The notes: generated by a model not told the origin, from the letters alone. Shown: positions 25,989 through 34,890, counted from the first letter of the stretch. The stretch: 64,000 nt of DNA from Hymenobacter polaris (GCF_012927305.1 NZ_JABBGH010000001.1:1054001-1118000), one strand, 5' to 3'. Numbers and translations are program-made.

Positions 25989-26450
25989 GTGTACCGCTGG
26001 CTTACTCCTGTCCTTATGCTCAACGCCTTTGCCCTCAGTTTACTATTAGCCCCTAGGCCCCTGCCGGCCGCACCGCCCACGCCGCGCCAGGCCATTGCCC
26101 AGGTGCTCACCACCCAAACGGCGGCCTGGAACCGGGGCGACATTCCGGGCTTTATGGCCGGCTACTGGCACTCCGACTCGCTGGTGTTCATCGGCAAAAG
26201 CGGGCTGACCTACGGCTGGCAAACCACCCTGGCCAACTACCAGCACCGCTATCCCACGCCCGCCGAAATGGGGAAGCTCGACTTTAGCGGGCTGCGCATT
26301 ACGCTGCTGGCGCCCGGCGCGGCGCAGGTGGTGGGCCACTGGCACCTGGCCCGGCCCGGCGTGGCCGCCGGCGACCTGGGCGGATATTTCCTACTAGTTT
26401 TCAAGCTCGTAAGTGGGCAGTGGGTGATTGTGGCCGACCACACCAGCTAG
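25989..26450 (+). CDS. exported SnoaL/DUF4440-like protein
   Basis: The 153-residue protein begins at GTG 25989 with a signal peptide (LTPVLMLNAFALSLLLA). The mature part fits an NTF2-like fold of the DUF4440 type: AIAQVLTTQTAAWNRGDIPG, FMAGYWHSDSLVFIG, a GWQTTLANYQHRYPT segment, and the closing strands GYFLLVFKLVSGQWVIVADH. Members bind small ligands or act as isomerases or periplasmic accessory proteins, and no specific function can be assigned. The DinB-like gene begins 20 bases after its stop. Confidence 0.8.
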   Translation: MYRWLTPVLMLNAFALSLLLAPRPLPAAPPTPRQAIAQVLTTQTAAWNRGDIPGFMAGYWHSDSLVFIGKSGLTYGWQTTLANYQHRYPTPAEMGKLDFSGLRITLLAPGAAQVVGHWHLARPGVAAGDLGGYFLLVFKLVSGQWVIVADHTS

Positions 26451-26470
26451 CCGCGCTGCATAGTAATTAT

Positions 26471-27052
26471 ATGGATATCCATCATCAGCTGGCCGACCTG
26501 CGCGCGTTTATGCAAGCAACTTTTGCGGCGCTGGCTACCTGGTTCGACCAACCGCCTGCGCTGCTGGACTACGTGCCGGCCGACCAGGGCTGGAGCGGCC
26601 GGGAAATCCTAACCCACGTCGGCCTTACCAACCACTATTTGCTAATCCTCATCGAAAAAGGCACTGCCAAGGCGCTCCACAACAGCCGGGGCCTGGAGTT
26701 GGCTGCCGAGCTGGCGGCCCAGCCCCTCAACCCATCGCGCCTAGCCCCCATTGGTTTGCTGCACGCCTTTCCCTGGCTGCGGCCGGCGCACATGGAGCCC
26801 CGCGATTTTCCCACCCCCTTGCCGCAGGTGCGCCAGCAGCTACGCAACCAGCTGGTGCAGGCCCTGGCTTGCCTCGACCGGCTGCCCGATGGGCAGGGCG
26901 TACTGTACCAAACCACCATGACAGTAAATGGCCTGGGCAAGCTGAACGTTTATGAGTATCTGTACTTTCTGGCGCAACATGCCCAGCGCCATTTGCTACA
27001 GCTAGCGGAGAATGCAACCGAATTTGCCGCCTTGGCTGCCTCGGAGAAGTAG
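26471..27052 (+). CDS. DinB-like four-helix bundle protein
   Basis: The 193-residue protein has the DinB/YfiT arrangement: a first helix with LADLRAFMQATFAALATWFD, the histidine-bearing segment GWSGREILTHVGLTNHYLL, and a late histidine pair in YLYFLAQHAQRHLLQL. The three histidines are the likely metal triad of the fold. Family members include thiol-S-transferases that use bacillithiol or mycothiol; since bshB1 is present at 56523, a bacillithiol-dependent role is possible but unproven. ATG 26471 is chosen because the frame upstream overlaps the preceding gene. Confidence 0.8.
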   Translation: MDIHHQLADLRAFMQATFAALATWFDQPPALLDYVPADQGWSGREILTHVGLTNHYLLILIEKGTAKALHNSRGLELAAELAAQPLNPSRLAPIGLLHAFPWLRPAHMEPRDFPTPLPQVRQQLRNQLVQALACLDRLPDGQGVLYQTTMTVNGLGKLNVYEYLYFLAQHAQRHLLQLAENATEFAALAASEK

Positions 27053-27107
27053 GCTTGGCTGACTACCAACTACTCGGCACGCCTACTAAATTTACGCCCT
27101 CGTGGCG

Positions 27108-27115
27108 TATCTTTG
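27108..27115 (+). promoter_or_regulatory. -7 promoter box for the 44-residue ORF
   Basis: TATCTTTG, an exact TAnnTTTG match, ends 25 bases before ATG 27141. This spacing is like that of several other genes in the window. Confidence 0.5.
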
Positions 27116-27140
27116 CGGATACATCAACCCCCTTAACCCG

Positions 27141-27275
27141 ATGAAAAAGACTACCGCTTTGTCGTCGCTGCTGCTGCTCGGCGGCCTGGGCTCACTCCGC
27201 TTGCTGAGCCTGCAGCTAGCTAAACTCGACCTGACCTTTCACCTGCACGGCGAACAGGATTATCACTACCTGTAA
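27141..27275 (+). CDS. small exported or membrane peptide, 44 residues
   Basis: A short ORF with its own -7 box and terminator. It starts MKKTTALSSLLLLGGLGSL, a signal-like or membrane segment, and ends with a polar tail (LHGEQDYHYL). Its lysines followed by a leucine-rich stretch and its placement between control signals suggest a real gene. No homologue comes to mind. Confidence 0.5.
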   Translation: MKKTTALSSLLLLGGLGSLRLLSLQLAKLDLTFHLHGEQDYHYL

Positions 27276-27303
27276 GCCGGGGCGGTCTCCCACCCTTGCG
27301 TGA

Positions 27304-27329
27304 GCCTCGCCTACCCGGCGGGGCTTTTT
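27304..27329 (+). terminator. intrinsic terminator
   Basis: GCCTCGCC pairs with GGCGGGGC (one G-T pair) and is followed by TTTTTG, just after the small ORF. Confidence 0.65.
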
Positions 27330-27419
27330 GCGTAAGAACGGGTCGTAGTGCCGACCTTCGCGGCCCTAATCTTCCACGCAGCCGTTCTTATTGAAGTCGG
27401 TTGCCTTAACGTTTTTCTT

Positions 27420-28058
27420 GTGACACTTGACACCAATCAGCAGCAGGTCAGCTACATAATTGGCCGTGACCTGGCCCGCAACTTCTCCCAGCAAGGCCTC
27501 GACCTGGATATTGACATCCTGACCGCCGCCCTCAAGGAAGGCCTGGCCGGCCAGCCCGTACGCCTCAGTCCCGACCAAATGCAGGCCGCCATGCAGCAGC
27601 TGCAAGAGCAGCTGGGCGGCGCCGAAGAAGATGATGACGACGATTCCTCAGACCAAAACTCCATGAACAATAACAAAGCGGAGGGCGAAGCCTTCCTGGC
27701 TGAAAACGCCAACAAGCCCGGCGTAGTGACCCTGCCCAGCGGCCTGCAATACGAAGTGCTGACCGAGGGCAGCGGTCCCAAACCCGGCCCGCGCGCGTCG
27801 GTAACCACCCACTACCACGGCACCCTCATCAACGGCAAGGTGTTCGACAGCAGCTACCAGCGCGGCCAGCCGGCTACCTTCGGCGTAAACCAGGTGATTG
27901 GGGGCTGGACGGAAGCCCTGCAGCTGATGCCCGAAGGCTCGAAGTGGCGCCTCTATATCCCCTCGGACCTGGCCTACGGCAAGCGCGGCGCCGGCCGCGA
28001 CATCGGCCCCGATTCGGCGCTGATTTTTGACGTGGAGCTGCTGAAAGTGAACAACTGA
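27420..28058 (+). CDS. Mip/FkpA-like FKBP-type peptidyl-prolyl isomerase
   Basis: The 212-residue protein has the two-part layout of Mip-type FKBPs: an N-terminal helical dimerisation domain (QQQVSYIIGRDLARNFSQQG) and a C-terminal FKBP domain (LPSGLQYEVLTEGSGPKP, THYHGTLINGKVFDSSYQRG, VIGGWTEALQLMPEGSKW, IPSDLAYG, LIFDVELLKV). An unusual acidic patch (EEDDDDDSSDQ) separates them. GTG 27420 (MTLDTNQQQVS) matches the family start and is preferred to GTG 27348. There is no clear signal peptide from that start, so the location is uncertain. Confidence 0.9.
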   Translation: MTLDTNQQQVSYIIGRDLARNFSQQGLDLDIDILTAALKEGLAGQPVRLSPDQMQAAMQQLQEQLGGAEEDDDDDSSDQNSMNNNKAEGEAFLAENANKPGVVTLPSGLQYEVLTEGSGPKPGPRASVTTHYHGTLINGKVFDSSYQRGQPATFGVNQVIGGWTEALQLMPEGSKWRLYIPSDLAYGKRGAGRDIGPDSALIFDVELLKVNN

Positions 28059-28070
28059 GGGCCTGGTTGG

Positions 28071-28739
28071 GTGGCCGCGCCCACGCCTACTGCTGCTGCC
28101 CCCACCTGGGCTAGCAGCAGTACGGCGGGGCGGCTGCCCGCTAGCCCTAGCCCGGCGGCCGGCGGCCTGGCCACTAGCGACAACGCGCCGGCCCCCAGCA
28201 ATGCTTCAACTACCAGTAGCCAAGCTATTAGCTCTGAACAACCTGTACTCGCGCAAGCTACCGAACCCTGGCCTGCCCCACCACCGCATGAACCGCTACC
28301 CCCAGTACGCAGCCCCGACGGGCGTTTCGTGCTAACCGATACGCAGCTTACGGTGCTGGGCCAGGCCTACAGCCTGCGCGAGCTAGAGCGAGCCGATGTG
28401 CAGCACGTGCGCTGGGTGCTGTGGGTGCTGCTGGGGGGCCTAGGGCTGTCCATGGTGCTAATTGCTTTTTTGCAGAACTGGCTGCGCACGCTGCCCGCCG
28501 CCGCGGGCCTGGTGGCCACGGCGCTGCTGCTGGCCTACGGGCAGCGCGGCACCAATCGCCTACGCCTGTGGCGCCTAGGGCAGCCCGCGGCCCACGCCGC
28601 CCTGCCGGGCGAGCTCGCAGGTTGGCAGCGCCTGATAGCCGAGCTAAATCGCCGCATTGCCCGCGCCCACGACTACGCCGCTGCCGAAGCGGCGCGGCTG
28701 CTGGCCGCTACTTCTCCTTCCCCACCCCCTTCCGATTGA
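28071..28739 (+). CDS. membrane protein with PH-like segment, DUF6232-like
   Basis: The 222-residue ORF starts at GTG 28071, 12 bases after the FKBP stop. The first 80 residues are low complexity (Ala, Pro, Ser, Thr). Then DGRFVLTDTQLTVLGQAYSLREL resembles the short beta segment of DUF6232-type proteins, followed by two membrane helices (about 114-134 and 140-157) and a helical tail. The family link is a tentative judgement from layout. Function unknown. The true start may lie later, since the low-complexity segment is poorly constrained. Confidence 0.55.
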   Translation: MAAPTPTAAAPTWASSSTAGRLPASPSPAAGGLATSDNAPAPSNASTTSSQAISSEQPVLAQATEPWPAPPPHEPLPPVRSPDGRFVLTDTQLTVLGQAYSLRELERADVQHVRWVLWVLLGGLGLSMVLIAFLQNWLRTLPAAAGLVATALLLAYGQRGTNRLRLWRLGQPAAHAALPGELAGWQRLIAELNRRIARAHDYAAAEAARLLAATSPSPPPSD

Positions 28740-28829
28740 GCACTTGGCTCGCGCGCCGTTTCCTGGTTTAGCTTAGGCGGCGCGCGGCGGTACCGGCTGG
28801 CCGCCTGGGTCGCCAAGCCGCGCTATTTT

Positions 28830-28837
28830 TACTTTTG
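28830..28837 (+). promoter_or_regulatory. -7 promoter box upstream of kup
   Basis: TACTTTTG fits TAnnTTTG and lies 57 bases before ATG 28895 in the AT-rich part of the gap. Confidence 0.45.
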
Positions 28838-28894
28838 GGTGCCCCGCGCCGGGCGGCGGTGGGGTCAGCTTTCTAGCGCTTATTTTTCCTTCGT

Positions 28895-30892
28895 ATGAGT
28901 TCTTCTACCATTTCCCCCGAGCTAGCCACGGCCCACAAGGCGCACGACCACACCGCCGTATCGGGGGCGGGCCTGCTCATCGCGCTGGGCATCATCTACG
29001 GCGACATTGGCACCTCGCCGCTGTACGTGATGTCGTCCATCCTCAAGAGCGGGCAAACACCGGGCCTGATTGACCCGCTGCTGGTGCTCGGGGGCATCTC
29101 GTGCGTTATCTGGACGCTGACGCTGCAAACCACCATCAAGTACGTCCTCATTACCCTCAACGCCGACAACAACGGCGAGGGAGGCATTTTCTCGCTCTAC
29201 GCCCTGGTGCGGCGGCGCGGGGCCTGGCTGTCGGTGGTGGCCATTGTCGGCGGGGCGTCGCTGCTGGCCGATGGCGTTATCACCCCACCCATCTCGGTTA
29301 CCTCGGCCATCGAAGGACTCAAGGCGGTGTATCCGAGCCTGACGCAGAACTACATCGTCTACATTGTTATTGGCATTATTGCGGGGCTGTTTCTGCTGCA
29401 AAGCTTTGGTACCCAGATAGTGGGCAAGGCGTTTGGGCCAATTATGTTTTTGTGGTTTACCATGCTCGGGGTGCTGGGCACCATCTGGATTGGCCATAAT
29501 CCGGTCATCCTCAAGGCTATCAACCCCTACTATGCCTACCAGTTGCTTACCCAGTATCCGAGCGGCTTCTGGCTCCTAGGGTCGGTTTTTCTGTGCACCA
29601 CCGGGGCCGAGGCACTATACTCCGACCTGGGGCACTGCGGCAAAGGTAACATTCGCATTAGCTGGACTTTCGTCAAGGTTACGCTGCTGCTTAACTACCT
29701 GGGCCAAGGCGCGTGGCTACTTACGGAACAAGGCAAGCAGCTCGGCGACCGCAACCCGTTTTATGAGTTGATGCCCGGCTGGTTTCTACTCTTCGGCATC
29801 GGGCTGGCTACGGTGGCGGCCATCATTGCCTCGCAGGCGCTTATCACGGGTTCCTTCACCCTGGTGGCCGAAGCTATTCGGCTGAATATGTGGCCGAAGG
29901 TGCGCCTCAATTACCCCACCGACGTGAAGGGCCAGCTGTACGTGCCCAGCATGAACCGGCTGCTGCTCATTGGCTGCATCGGGGTGGTGCTGCACTTTCG
30001 CGAGTCGTCGAACATGGAGGCGGCCTACGGGCTGGCCATTACGCTTACTATGCTCATGACCACGATATTGCTCACTGTGTGGCTGCGCAAGGTCAAGCAC
30101 GTGGCTACGCCGCTGGTAATGCTGTTCGTGCTGGTGTACGGCGTTATCGAAGGCTCGTTTCTGGTGGCCAACCTGCTCAAATTTCCCAAGGGCGGCTACG
30201 TGTCGCTGCTCATTGGCCTGGCCCTGATGGCCGTGATGTACGTGTGGCTGAAGTCGTACTACATCAAGCGCCGCCTCACCGACTTCGTGAAGATGGAGCC
30301 CTACATCGAACCCCTCAAGCAGCTCAGCAATGACGAGTCGATTGGCAAGTACGCCACCCACCTGGTGTTCCTGACGTCGGCCGAGCGAGCCAGCGAGATT
30401 GAGCAGAAAATCATTTACTCCATCTTCCAGAAGCGCCCCAAGCGGGCCGACATCTACTGGTTTATCCACGTCGATACCACCGACGAGCCCTATACCATGG
30501 AGTATAAGGTGACGGAGCTGGCCCAAGACGACGTGTTCCGCATCAACTTCCGGCTGGGCTTCCGGGTGCAGCAGCGCATCAACCTGTTCTTCCGCAAGGT
30601 GGTGGAGGACTTGGTGCGCAACAAGGAGGTGGACATCACCTCGCGCTACGCCTCGCTCAGCCAGCGGCACGTGGTGGGCGACTTCCGCTTCGTGGTACTG
30701 GAGAAGTACCTCTCGGTGGAAAACGAGTTCCCGACCCTCGAGAAGCTGGTGATGCAGGCCTATTTCTACCTCAAGCAGTTCATCTCGGGCGAGGCCCAGT
30801 ACTTCGGCCTCGATACCTCGTCGGTGAAGGTGGAGAAGGTGCCGCTCGTTATTTCACCGGTGCGCCAAGTGGCTCTCACGCGGGTGCAATAG
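28895..30892 (+). CDS. kup: Kup-family potassium uptake transporter
   Basis: A 665-residue KUP/HAK/KT proton-coupled potassium importer. The hallmark N-terminal motif IIYGDIGTSPLYVM is present, then NNNGEGGIFSLYALVRRR, GGASLLADGVITPPISVTSAIEG and GTTGAEALYSDLGHCGK-like segments, with about twelve membrane helices to residue ~450. The cytoplasmic C-terminal region (~200 residues) follows. The length is typical. ATG 28895 follows a promoter-like AT-rich leader, and a strong hairpin lies downstream, so it is probably monocistronic. Confidence 0.96.
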   Translation: MSSSTISPELATAHKAHDHTAVSGAGLLIALGIIYGDIGTSPLYVMSSILKSGQTPGLIDPLLVLGGISCVIWTLTLQTTIKYVLITLNADNNGEGGIFSLYALVRRRGAWLSVVAIVGGASLLADGVITPPISVTSAIEGLKAVYPSLTQNYIVYIVIGIIAGLFLLQSFGTQIVGKAFGPIMFLWFTMLGVLGTIWIGHNPVILKAINPYYAYQLLTQYPSGFWLLGSVFLCTTGAEALYSDLGHCGKGNIRISWTFVKVTLLLNYLGQGAWLLTEQGKQLGDRNPFYELMPGWFLLFGIGLATVAAIIASQALITGSFTLVAEAIRLNMWPKVRLNYPTDVKGQLYVPSMNRLLLIGCIGVVLHFRESSNMEAAYGLAITLTMLMTTILLTVWLRKVKHVATPLVMLFVLVYGVIEGSFLVANLLKFPKGGYVSLLIGLALMAVMYVWLKSYYIKRRLTDFVKMEPYIEPLKQLSNDESIGKYATHLVFLTSAERASEIEQKIIYSIFQKRPKRADIYWFIHVDTTDEPYTMEYKVTELAQDDVFRINFRLGFRVQQRINLFFRKVVEDLVRNKEVDITSRYASLSQRHVVGDFRFVVLEKYLSVENEFPTLEKLVMQAYFYLKQFISGEAQYFGLDTSSVKVEKVPLVISPVRQVALTRVQ

Positions 30893-30901
30893 CTTTTTAG
30901 T

Positions 30902-30969
30902 GCCCGCTAAACACGTTCGCCCGCCGGGTGCCCCTAGGGGTAGCCGGCGGGCGAACGTGTTTAGCGGGG
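30902..30969 (+). terminator. long hairpin downstream of kup
   Basis: Arms of about 25 bp (GCCCGCTAAACACGTTCGCC and its complement) close on a centre containing CCCCTAGGGG. It has no long T tract, so it may terminate transcription or protect the 3' end. Confidence 0.65.
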
Positions 30970-31000
30970 CTTAACTGATACTTTTCAAGCTATTGCGCCT

Positions 31001-31333
31001 ATGCCTCTTCGCTTTAGTATGCCCCCGTTTTTTCGCCCCGCTTTATTAACTATTGCGGGCCTAGGGGCGATAGGGACGTTCGCACTGGGCTATCTGCTGT
31101 GGTTTGGCCCAGAAGCCCGCGCTGGCCGGCGAAATTGGCAAAACTCCTACCGCGTCCGGCCGGGCATGGGCGTGGCGCAGGCCCGGCGCGTTATGGGCCC
31201 ACCCAGCAGGCGCTCAATTGCTTTTAATGGGGACGTTATCTACGAATATTCTTACGGGCCAGTGGCTGCTTCAAACATCTATTTCGGCCTGAACTCGGAT
31301 GGCATCGTGGTGCGCGTCGGCCACGGCGAGTAG
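31001..31333 (+). CDS. small membrane-anchored BamE/SmpA-like protein
   Basis: A 110-residue protein with one N-terminal membrane helix (about 13-35) and a short domain resembling SmpA/OmlA: YRVRPGMGVAQARRVMGPPS, followed by NGDVIYEYSYG and a final strand SDGIVVRVGHG. The GM-x-x-x-xA-R-VMG-P pattern is the basis for the comparison. It is not a lipoprotein here (no lipobox), unlike true BamE, so a role in outer-membrane assembly is not implied. Confidence 0.65.
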   Translation: MPLRFSMPPFFRPALLTIAGLGAIGTFALGYLLWFGPEARAGRRNWQNSYRVRPGMGVAQARRVMGPPSRRSIAFNGDVIYEYSYGPVAASNIYFGLNSDGIVVRVGHGE

Positions 31334-31413
31334 GTGCCCTTAGCGAGTGAAAATCCGCTAGCCTGCTTTTAACTATTCTTGCGCGGCGGCCGTTAGCCCC
31401 CAAAACTGCCGCT

Positions 31414-32874
31414 ATGCCTATTCAGCACTACCCCACCCTAGGGGCTTACCTCGCCGCCAACCGCTGCGTAAGCACCGAGTACGACAACGAGCCGCTGGAG
31501 CTGCTGGAAGGCACCCCGCCGCCCGACCTAGTGGGCACGCTGCTGCGCAATGGCAACGGGCGCTTTGAGCACCAAGGTGTGGTGTATGAGCACTTGTTTG
31601 ACGGCGACGGCATGGTGGCGCGCTTCGTGTTCGACGGGCAGGGCGGCGTGCGCTACCGCAACCGCTACGTGCGCACCCGCGAGTTTGTGGCCGAGGAAGC
31701 TGCTGGGCGGATGCTTTACCGCAGCTTCGGCACCAACCTGCCGGGGGGGCTGCGCGCCAATTTTGGCAAGATGCAGTTCAAAAACACCGCCAATACCAGC
31801 CTGGTGCAGCACGGCGGCCACCTGCTGGCCCTCTGGGAGGGCGGCCTGCCCCACGCCCTCGACCCAGCCACGCTAGCCACCCTAGGGCGCTTCGACTACG
31901 GCGGGGTGCTGCGCAATAAGTTTTCGTGGCTCGACCGGCGCATTACGCCCGAAATGCCGTTTTCGGCCCACCCCAAGGTGCACCCCACCACCGGCGTGCT
32001 GCACAACTTCGGCACCGTGGCGGGCACCACGCACCGGCTGGTGCTCTACGAGGTGAGCCCTGGCGGCCAGGCCCGGGTGGCCCACGCGCTGCCCATGCCC
32101 GCCGCCACCTTCGCCCACGACTTCCTGCTGACGCAGAGCGGGCACCAGATTTTCTTTCTCACGCCGGTGGCGTTCGACGTACTGCGAGCCTTCTCGGGCC
32201 TCACCTCGCCGGCCGCCTCCATCCGGGTCGACCGCACGCAGGGCACGCAAGTAGTGGTAGTGGCGCCCGATGGTACCGTACACCGCTTAACCACCGATTT
32301 CTGCTTTGTCTTCCACTTCGTAAATGGTTACCAGGACGCCGATGGCACGCTGGTGGCCGACGCGCTGCTGCTGGACGACTACCCCGACTCGCTCAGCATT
32401 CGGGCCTACCTCAAGGGCAACCTGCCCAACGATGCCATCCAGGCCCGCTTCACTCGCTTCCGGCTCGACCTGGCCGCCGGCACCGTGGCGCGCCAGCCGC
32501 TGAGCGATTACGAAGGCGAGCTGCCTGAAATAAACCCCACCCGCACCGGCCAGCCCTACCGCTACGCCTGGAGCATCGGCCGCCCGCCCAGCCACCCCCT
32601 GCCCCTGCTCGACCACCTGGTGAAGCTCGACGTACACACCGGCGAGGCCCGCACCTCCTACCAGCCCGCCACGCTGTGCAGCGAGCCCGTCATCATTCCA
32701 CGCCCCGGGGCCACCGCCGAGGACGATGCCTACCTCGCCTACCTGCGCTTCGACGCCGCCACCCACACCACCGACCTACTAGTGGCCGACGCCGCCAGCC
32801 TGACCACGTTGGCCCGTTGGCGCCTGCCCCACAACATCCCCCTAGGCTTCCACGGCCTGTGGATTAATGATTAA
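31414..32874 (+). CDS. carotenoid oxygenase (RPE65/CCD family)
   Basis: This 486-residue seven-bladed propeller enzyme cleaves a carotenoid or related polyene using Fe(II) and O2. The four iron-binding histidines can be placed: H186 (SAHPKVHP), H235 (FAHDFLLT), H301 (VFHFVNGY) and H480 (GFHGLW). Second-shell acidic residues are present as well. The N-terminal region (GTLLRNGNGRFEHQG, LFDGDGMVARF) is also characteristic. The substrate cannot be told. It may degrade or convert the pigments that the CrtA-like enzyme modifies. The last codons and stop run into TGACTAAT-type repeats. Confidence 0.94.
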   Translation: MPIQHYPTLGAYLAANRCVSTEYDNEPLELLEGTPPPDLVGTLLRNGNGRFEHQGVVYEHLFDGDGMVARFVFDGQGGVRYRNRYVRTREFVAEEAAGRMLYRSFGTNLPGGLRANFGKMQFKNTANTSLVQHGGHLLALWEGGLPHALDPATLATLGRFDYGGVLRNKFSWLDRRITPEMPFSAHPKVHPTTGVLHNFGTVAGTTHRLVLYEVSPGGQARVAHALPMPAATFAHDFLLTQSGHQIFFLTPVAFDVLRAFSGLTSPAASIRVDRTQGTQVVVVAPDGTVHRLTTDFCFVFHFVNGYQDADGTLVADALLLDDYPDSLSIRAYLKGNLPNDAIQARFTRFRLDLAAGTVARQPLSDYEGELPEINPTRTGQPYRYAWSIGRPPSHPLPLLDHLVKLDVHTGEARTSYQPATLCSEPVIIPRPGATAEDDAYLAYLRFDAATHTTDLLVADAASLTTLARWRLPHNIPLGFHGLWIND

Positions 32875-32975
32875 TGACTAACTACTAGTGACTAATGACT
32901 AGGGCCGATTTTTAGCACTTCCTAGTCATTAGTCACTAGTAGTTAGTCACTAGTAATTAGTCATTAGTTACTATT
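32862..32975. repeat. TGACTAAT-type inverted and tandem repeats
   Basis: Perfect 29-bp arms (32875-32903 and 32921-32949), made of TGACTAAC, TAGTGACTAATGACTAGG and their complements, surround a 17-base loop. Further copies extend to both flanking stop codons. It lies between convergent genes. Confidence 0.75.
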
Positions 32976-34878
32976 TCCCCAGCCACTTGGCCAGCAGGCG
33001 CTGCTGCTCGGGCGTGGCCTGGGGGTTGGGTTGAATTTGGTAGGTGCGCAGGGGGTCGGCGGTCAGCGTGAGGGTGAGGTCGTGGGTTTCGGCGCCGTGC
33101 TTGACTTGCATTTTCACTACCGTGCCCACCGGGCTGCCGTTCACCACCTGCTTCACGGCCTCGTCGGTGGGGGCGGCGCCGTTGAGCTGCAGTATTTCGT
33201 CGCCCGCGTTGAGGCCACCCGTCCAGGCCGCCCCGTCGCGCCGCACGGGAGTGCCGCCGGGGCGAGCCGTGGCCACCAGGTAGTGCCCGCCGCGGTTCAC
33301 GATGCTGGCCCCTAGGGCCCCGTTCGGGCTGCTGGGGGCGCTGGTTAGCGTCAGGCCTACGTAGCCTAGGGCCGTGGCGTAGTCGGGCGTGCGGGTGCCG
33401 TACACGCAGTTCTGGAAGAAGTCGTCGAAGCGCCGGCCCGCCACCTGGGCCACGGCATCCTGGTACTCCTGGTCGGTGAAGCCGCGCTTCAGGCCCTTGT
33501 AGTACTTCTCGTAGAGCAGCCGGAATACGTCGTCCAAGTGCTTCTCGCCCTTGGTAGCCTGCACTATCAGCAGGTCCTGCATCAGGCCCACCAGTTCGCC
33601 CTTGTCGTAGTAGCTGATGCCCGAGTTGGCCGAGTTCTCATCGGGCCGGTAGTAGTTTATCCAGGCGTCGAAGCTCGACTCGCTTACCGCCTGCAGCTTG
33701 TTGCCGGGCGTGTTTTCTACGGCCGTCAGGGTCGTGGCCAGGTGGTCGAAGTATTGCTGCGGAGTGTAGAAGCCGGCGCGCTCGGTTATCTGGTTGGCCA
33801 TGTACTCGGTCTGGCCCTCGCTCACCCACAGCATGTGGGTGTAGTTCTCCTTGTCGTAGTCGAAGGGCCCTAGGGCGATGGGCCGGATGCGCTTCACGTT
33901 CCAGAGGTGGAAGTACTCGTGGGCCACCAGGCGCAGAAAGTTCTTGTAGCCCACCTCGCTGGCGTAGGTGCCCGGCCGCGCCCCTAGGGTGGTCGAGAAC
34001 AAGTGCTCCAGGCCCCCGCCGCCGGCCTCCGTGTGGTGCACGATGAACACGTAGTGGTCCAAGGGGTTCTGACCCACCACGCGCTGGGCCTCCTCGGTCA
34101 CGCGCTTCATATCGGCCAGAAATTTGCCCTCGTCGGGCAGGGTGTAGGGCCCGTACATGGCCATCTGGTGCGGCGTGCCCTGGGTGGTGAAGCTCAGCAC
34201 CTTCTGGTTGCCAATTTCAATGGGCGAGTCGGCCAGCTCGTCGAAGTTAGCGGCCTGGTAGGTGAACTTCTGCATGCCCGCCACCGGGCGCAGCGGGGTG
34301 CTCACGGTAGCCCAGCCGGCGGCGGGCTGCACCGTCACCTGGCTGGGCAGCTCCTTGGCGCCCGCCGGGTACATCAACACGCTGCTGGGCAACGCAAAGC
34401 CGTGGTCGGCGTCGATGTAGCTGGTGCGCACGCTCAGCTCGTTGGCATACACGCCGTAGCTGACGCGGAAGCTGCCCCGGCGCGGGTTGTACACGCGCCA
34501 GGTGTTCTTGTCGAGCTTCTCCACGCGCAGGGGCTGGCCGTCGGCCGAGGCCTGCAGGCGCTCCACGTGGCGCTCAAATTCCCGAATGAGGTACGAGCCG
34601 GGCGCCCACACCGCCATTTTCAGGTCAGTGTACTCCCTGGTGAAGCCCCGCAAGTCCAGTTGCACTTCGAAATAGTGCGTTTGGGGGGCGGGCATGGCCA
34701 GGGTGTAGTGCAGGCTGGCATTGCCTGGGGGGGCCGCCGGCGTATCCAGCGCGGCGGCGGGAGCGCCACCTTTGGTTTTAGTTTTGGTTTTAACGGTTTG
34801 GGCGGCAGCGGGTTGAAGGGCCGCCAGCAGGCCGGCCGCCAAGGCGGCGCGGCTCCAGGCAGAAGCAGTTGCAAACAT
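32971..34878 (-). CDS. exported M61-family metallopeptidase with PDZ domain
   Basis: A 635-residue glycyl-aminopeptidase-type protease. The signal peptide (SRAALAAGLLAALQPAAAQ) follows ATG 34878; the frame continues upstream without sense. The zinc site HEYFHLWNVKRIRP (HExxH) lies in the central catalytic domain, with an upstream glycine-rich segment (HHTEAGGGGLEHLFSTTLG) and a downstream WVSEGQTEYMA motif carrying the third ligand. A PDZ-like domain occupies about 520-610 (VATARPGGTPVRRDGAAW, GDEILQLNGA). A basic Lys/Thr run follows the signal peptide. Substrates are unknown. A CATCTTTG box sits 4 bases upstream of the start. Confidence 0.93.
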   Translation of the reverse strand: MFATASAWSRAALAAGLLAALQPAAAQTVKTKTKTKGGAPAAALDTPAAPPGNASLHYTLAMPAPQTHYFEVQLDLRGFTREYTDLKMAVWAPGSYLIREFERHVERLQASADGQPLRVEKLDKNTWRVYNPRRGSFRVSYGVYANELSVRTSYIDADHGFALPSSVLMYPAGAKELPSQVTVQPAAGWATVSTPLRPVAGMQKFTYQAANFDELADSPIEIGNQKVLSFTTQGTPHQMAMYGPYTLPDEGKFLADMKRVTEEAQRVVGQNPLDHYVFIVHHTEAGGGGLEHLFSTTLGARPGTYASEVGYKNFLRLVAHEYFHLWNVKRIRPIALGPFDYDKENYTHMLWVSEGQTEYMANQITERAGFYTPQQYFDHLATTLTAVENTPGNKLQAVSESSFDAWINYYRPDENSANSGISYYDKGELVGLMQDLLIVQATKGEKHLDDVFRLLYEKYYKGLKRGFTDQEYQDAVAQVAGRRFDDFFQNCVYGTRTPDYATALGYVGLTLTSAPSSPNGALGASIVNRGGHYLVATARPGGTPVRRDGAAWTGGLNAGDEILQLNGAAPTDEAVKQVVNGSPVGTVVKMQVKHGAETHDLTLTLTADPLRTYQIQPNPQATPEQQRLLAKWLGK

Positions 34879-34882
34879 CCTG

Positions 34883-34890
34883 CAAAGATG
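34883..34890 (-). promoter_or_regulatory. -7-like box next to the M61 start codon
   Basis: CATCTTTG on the minus strand ends 4 bases before ATG 34878. If functional, the transcript would start at or within the start codon. Confidence 0.3.
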
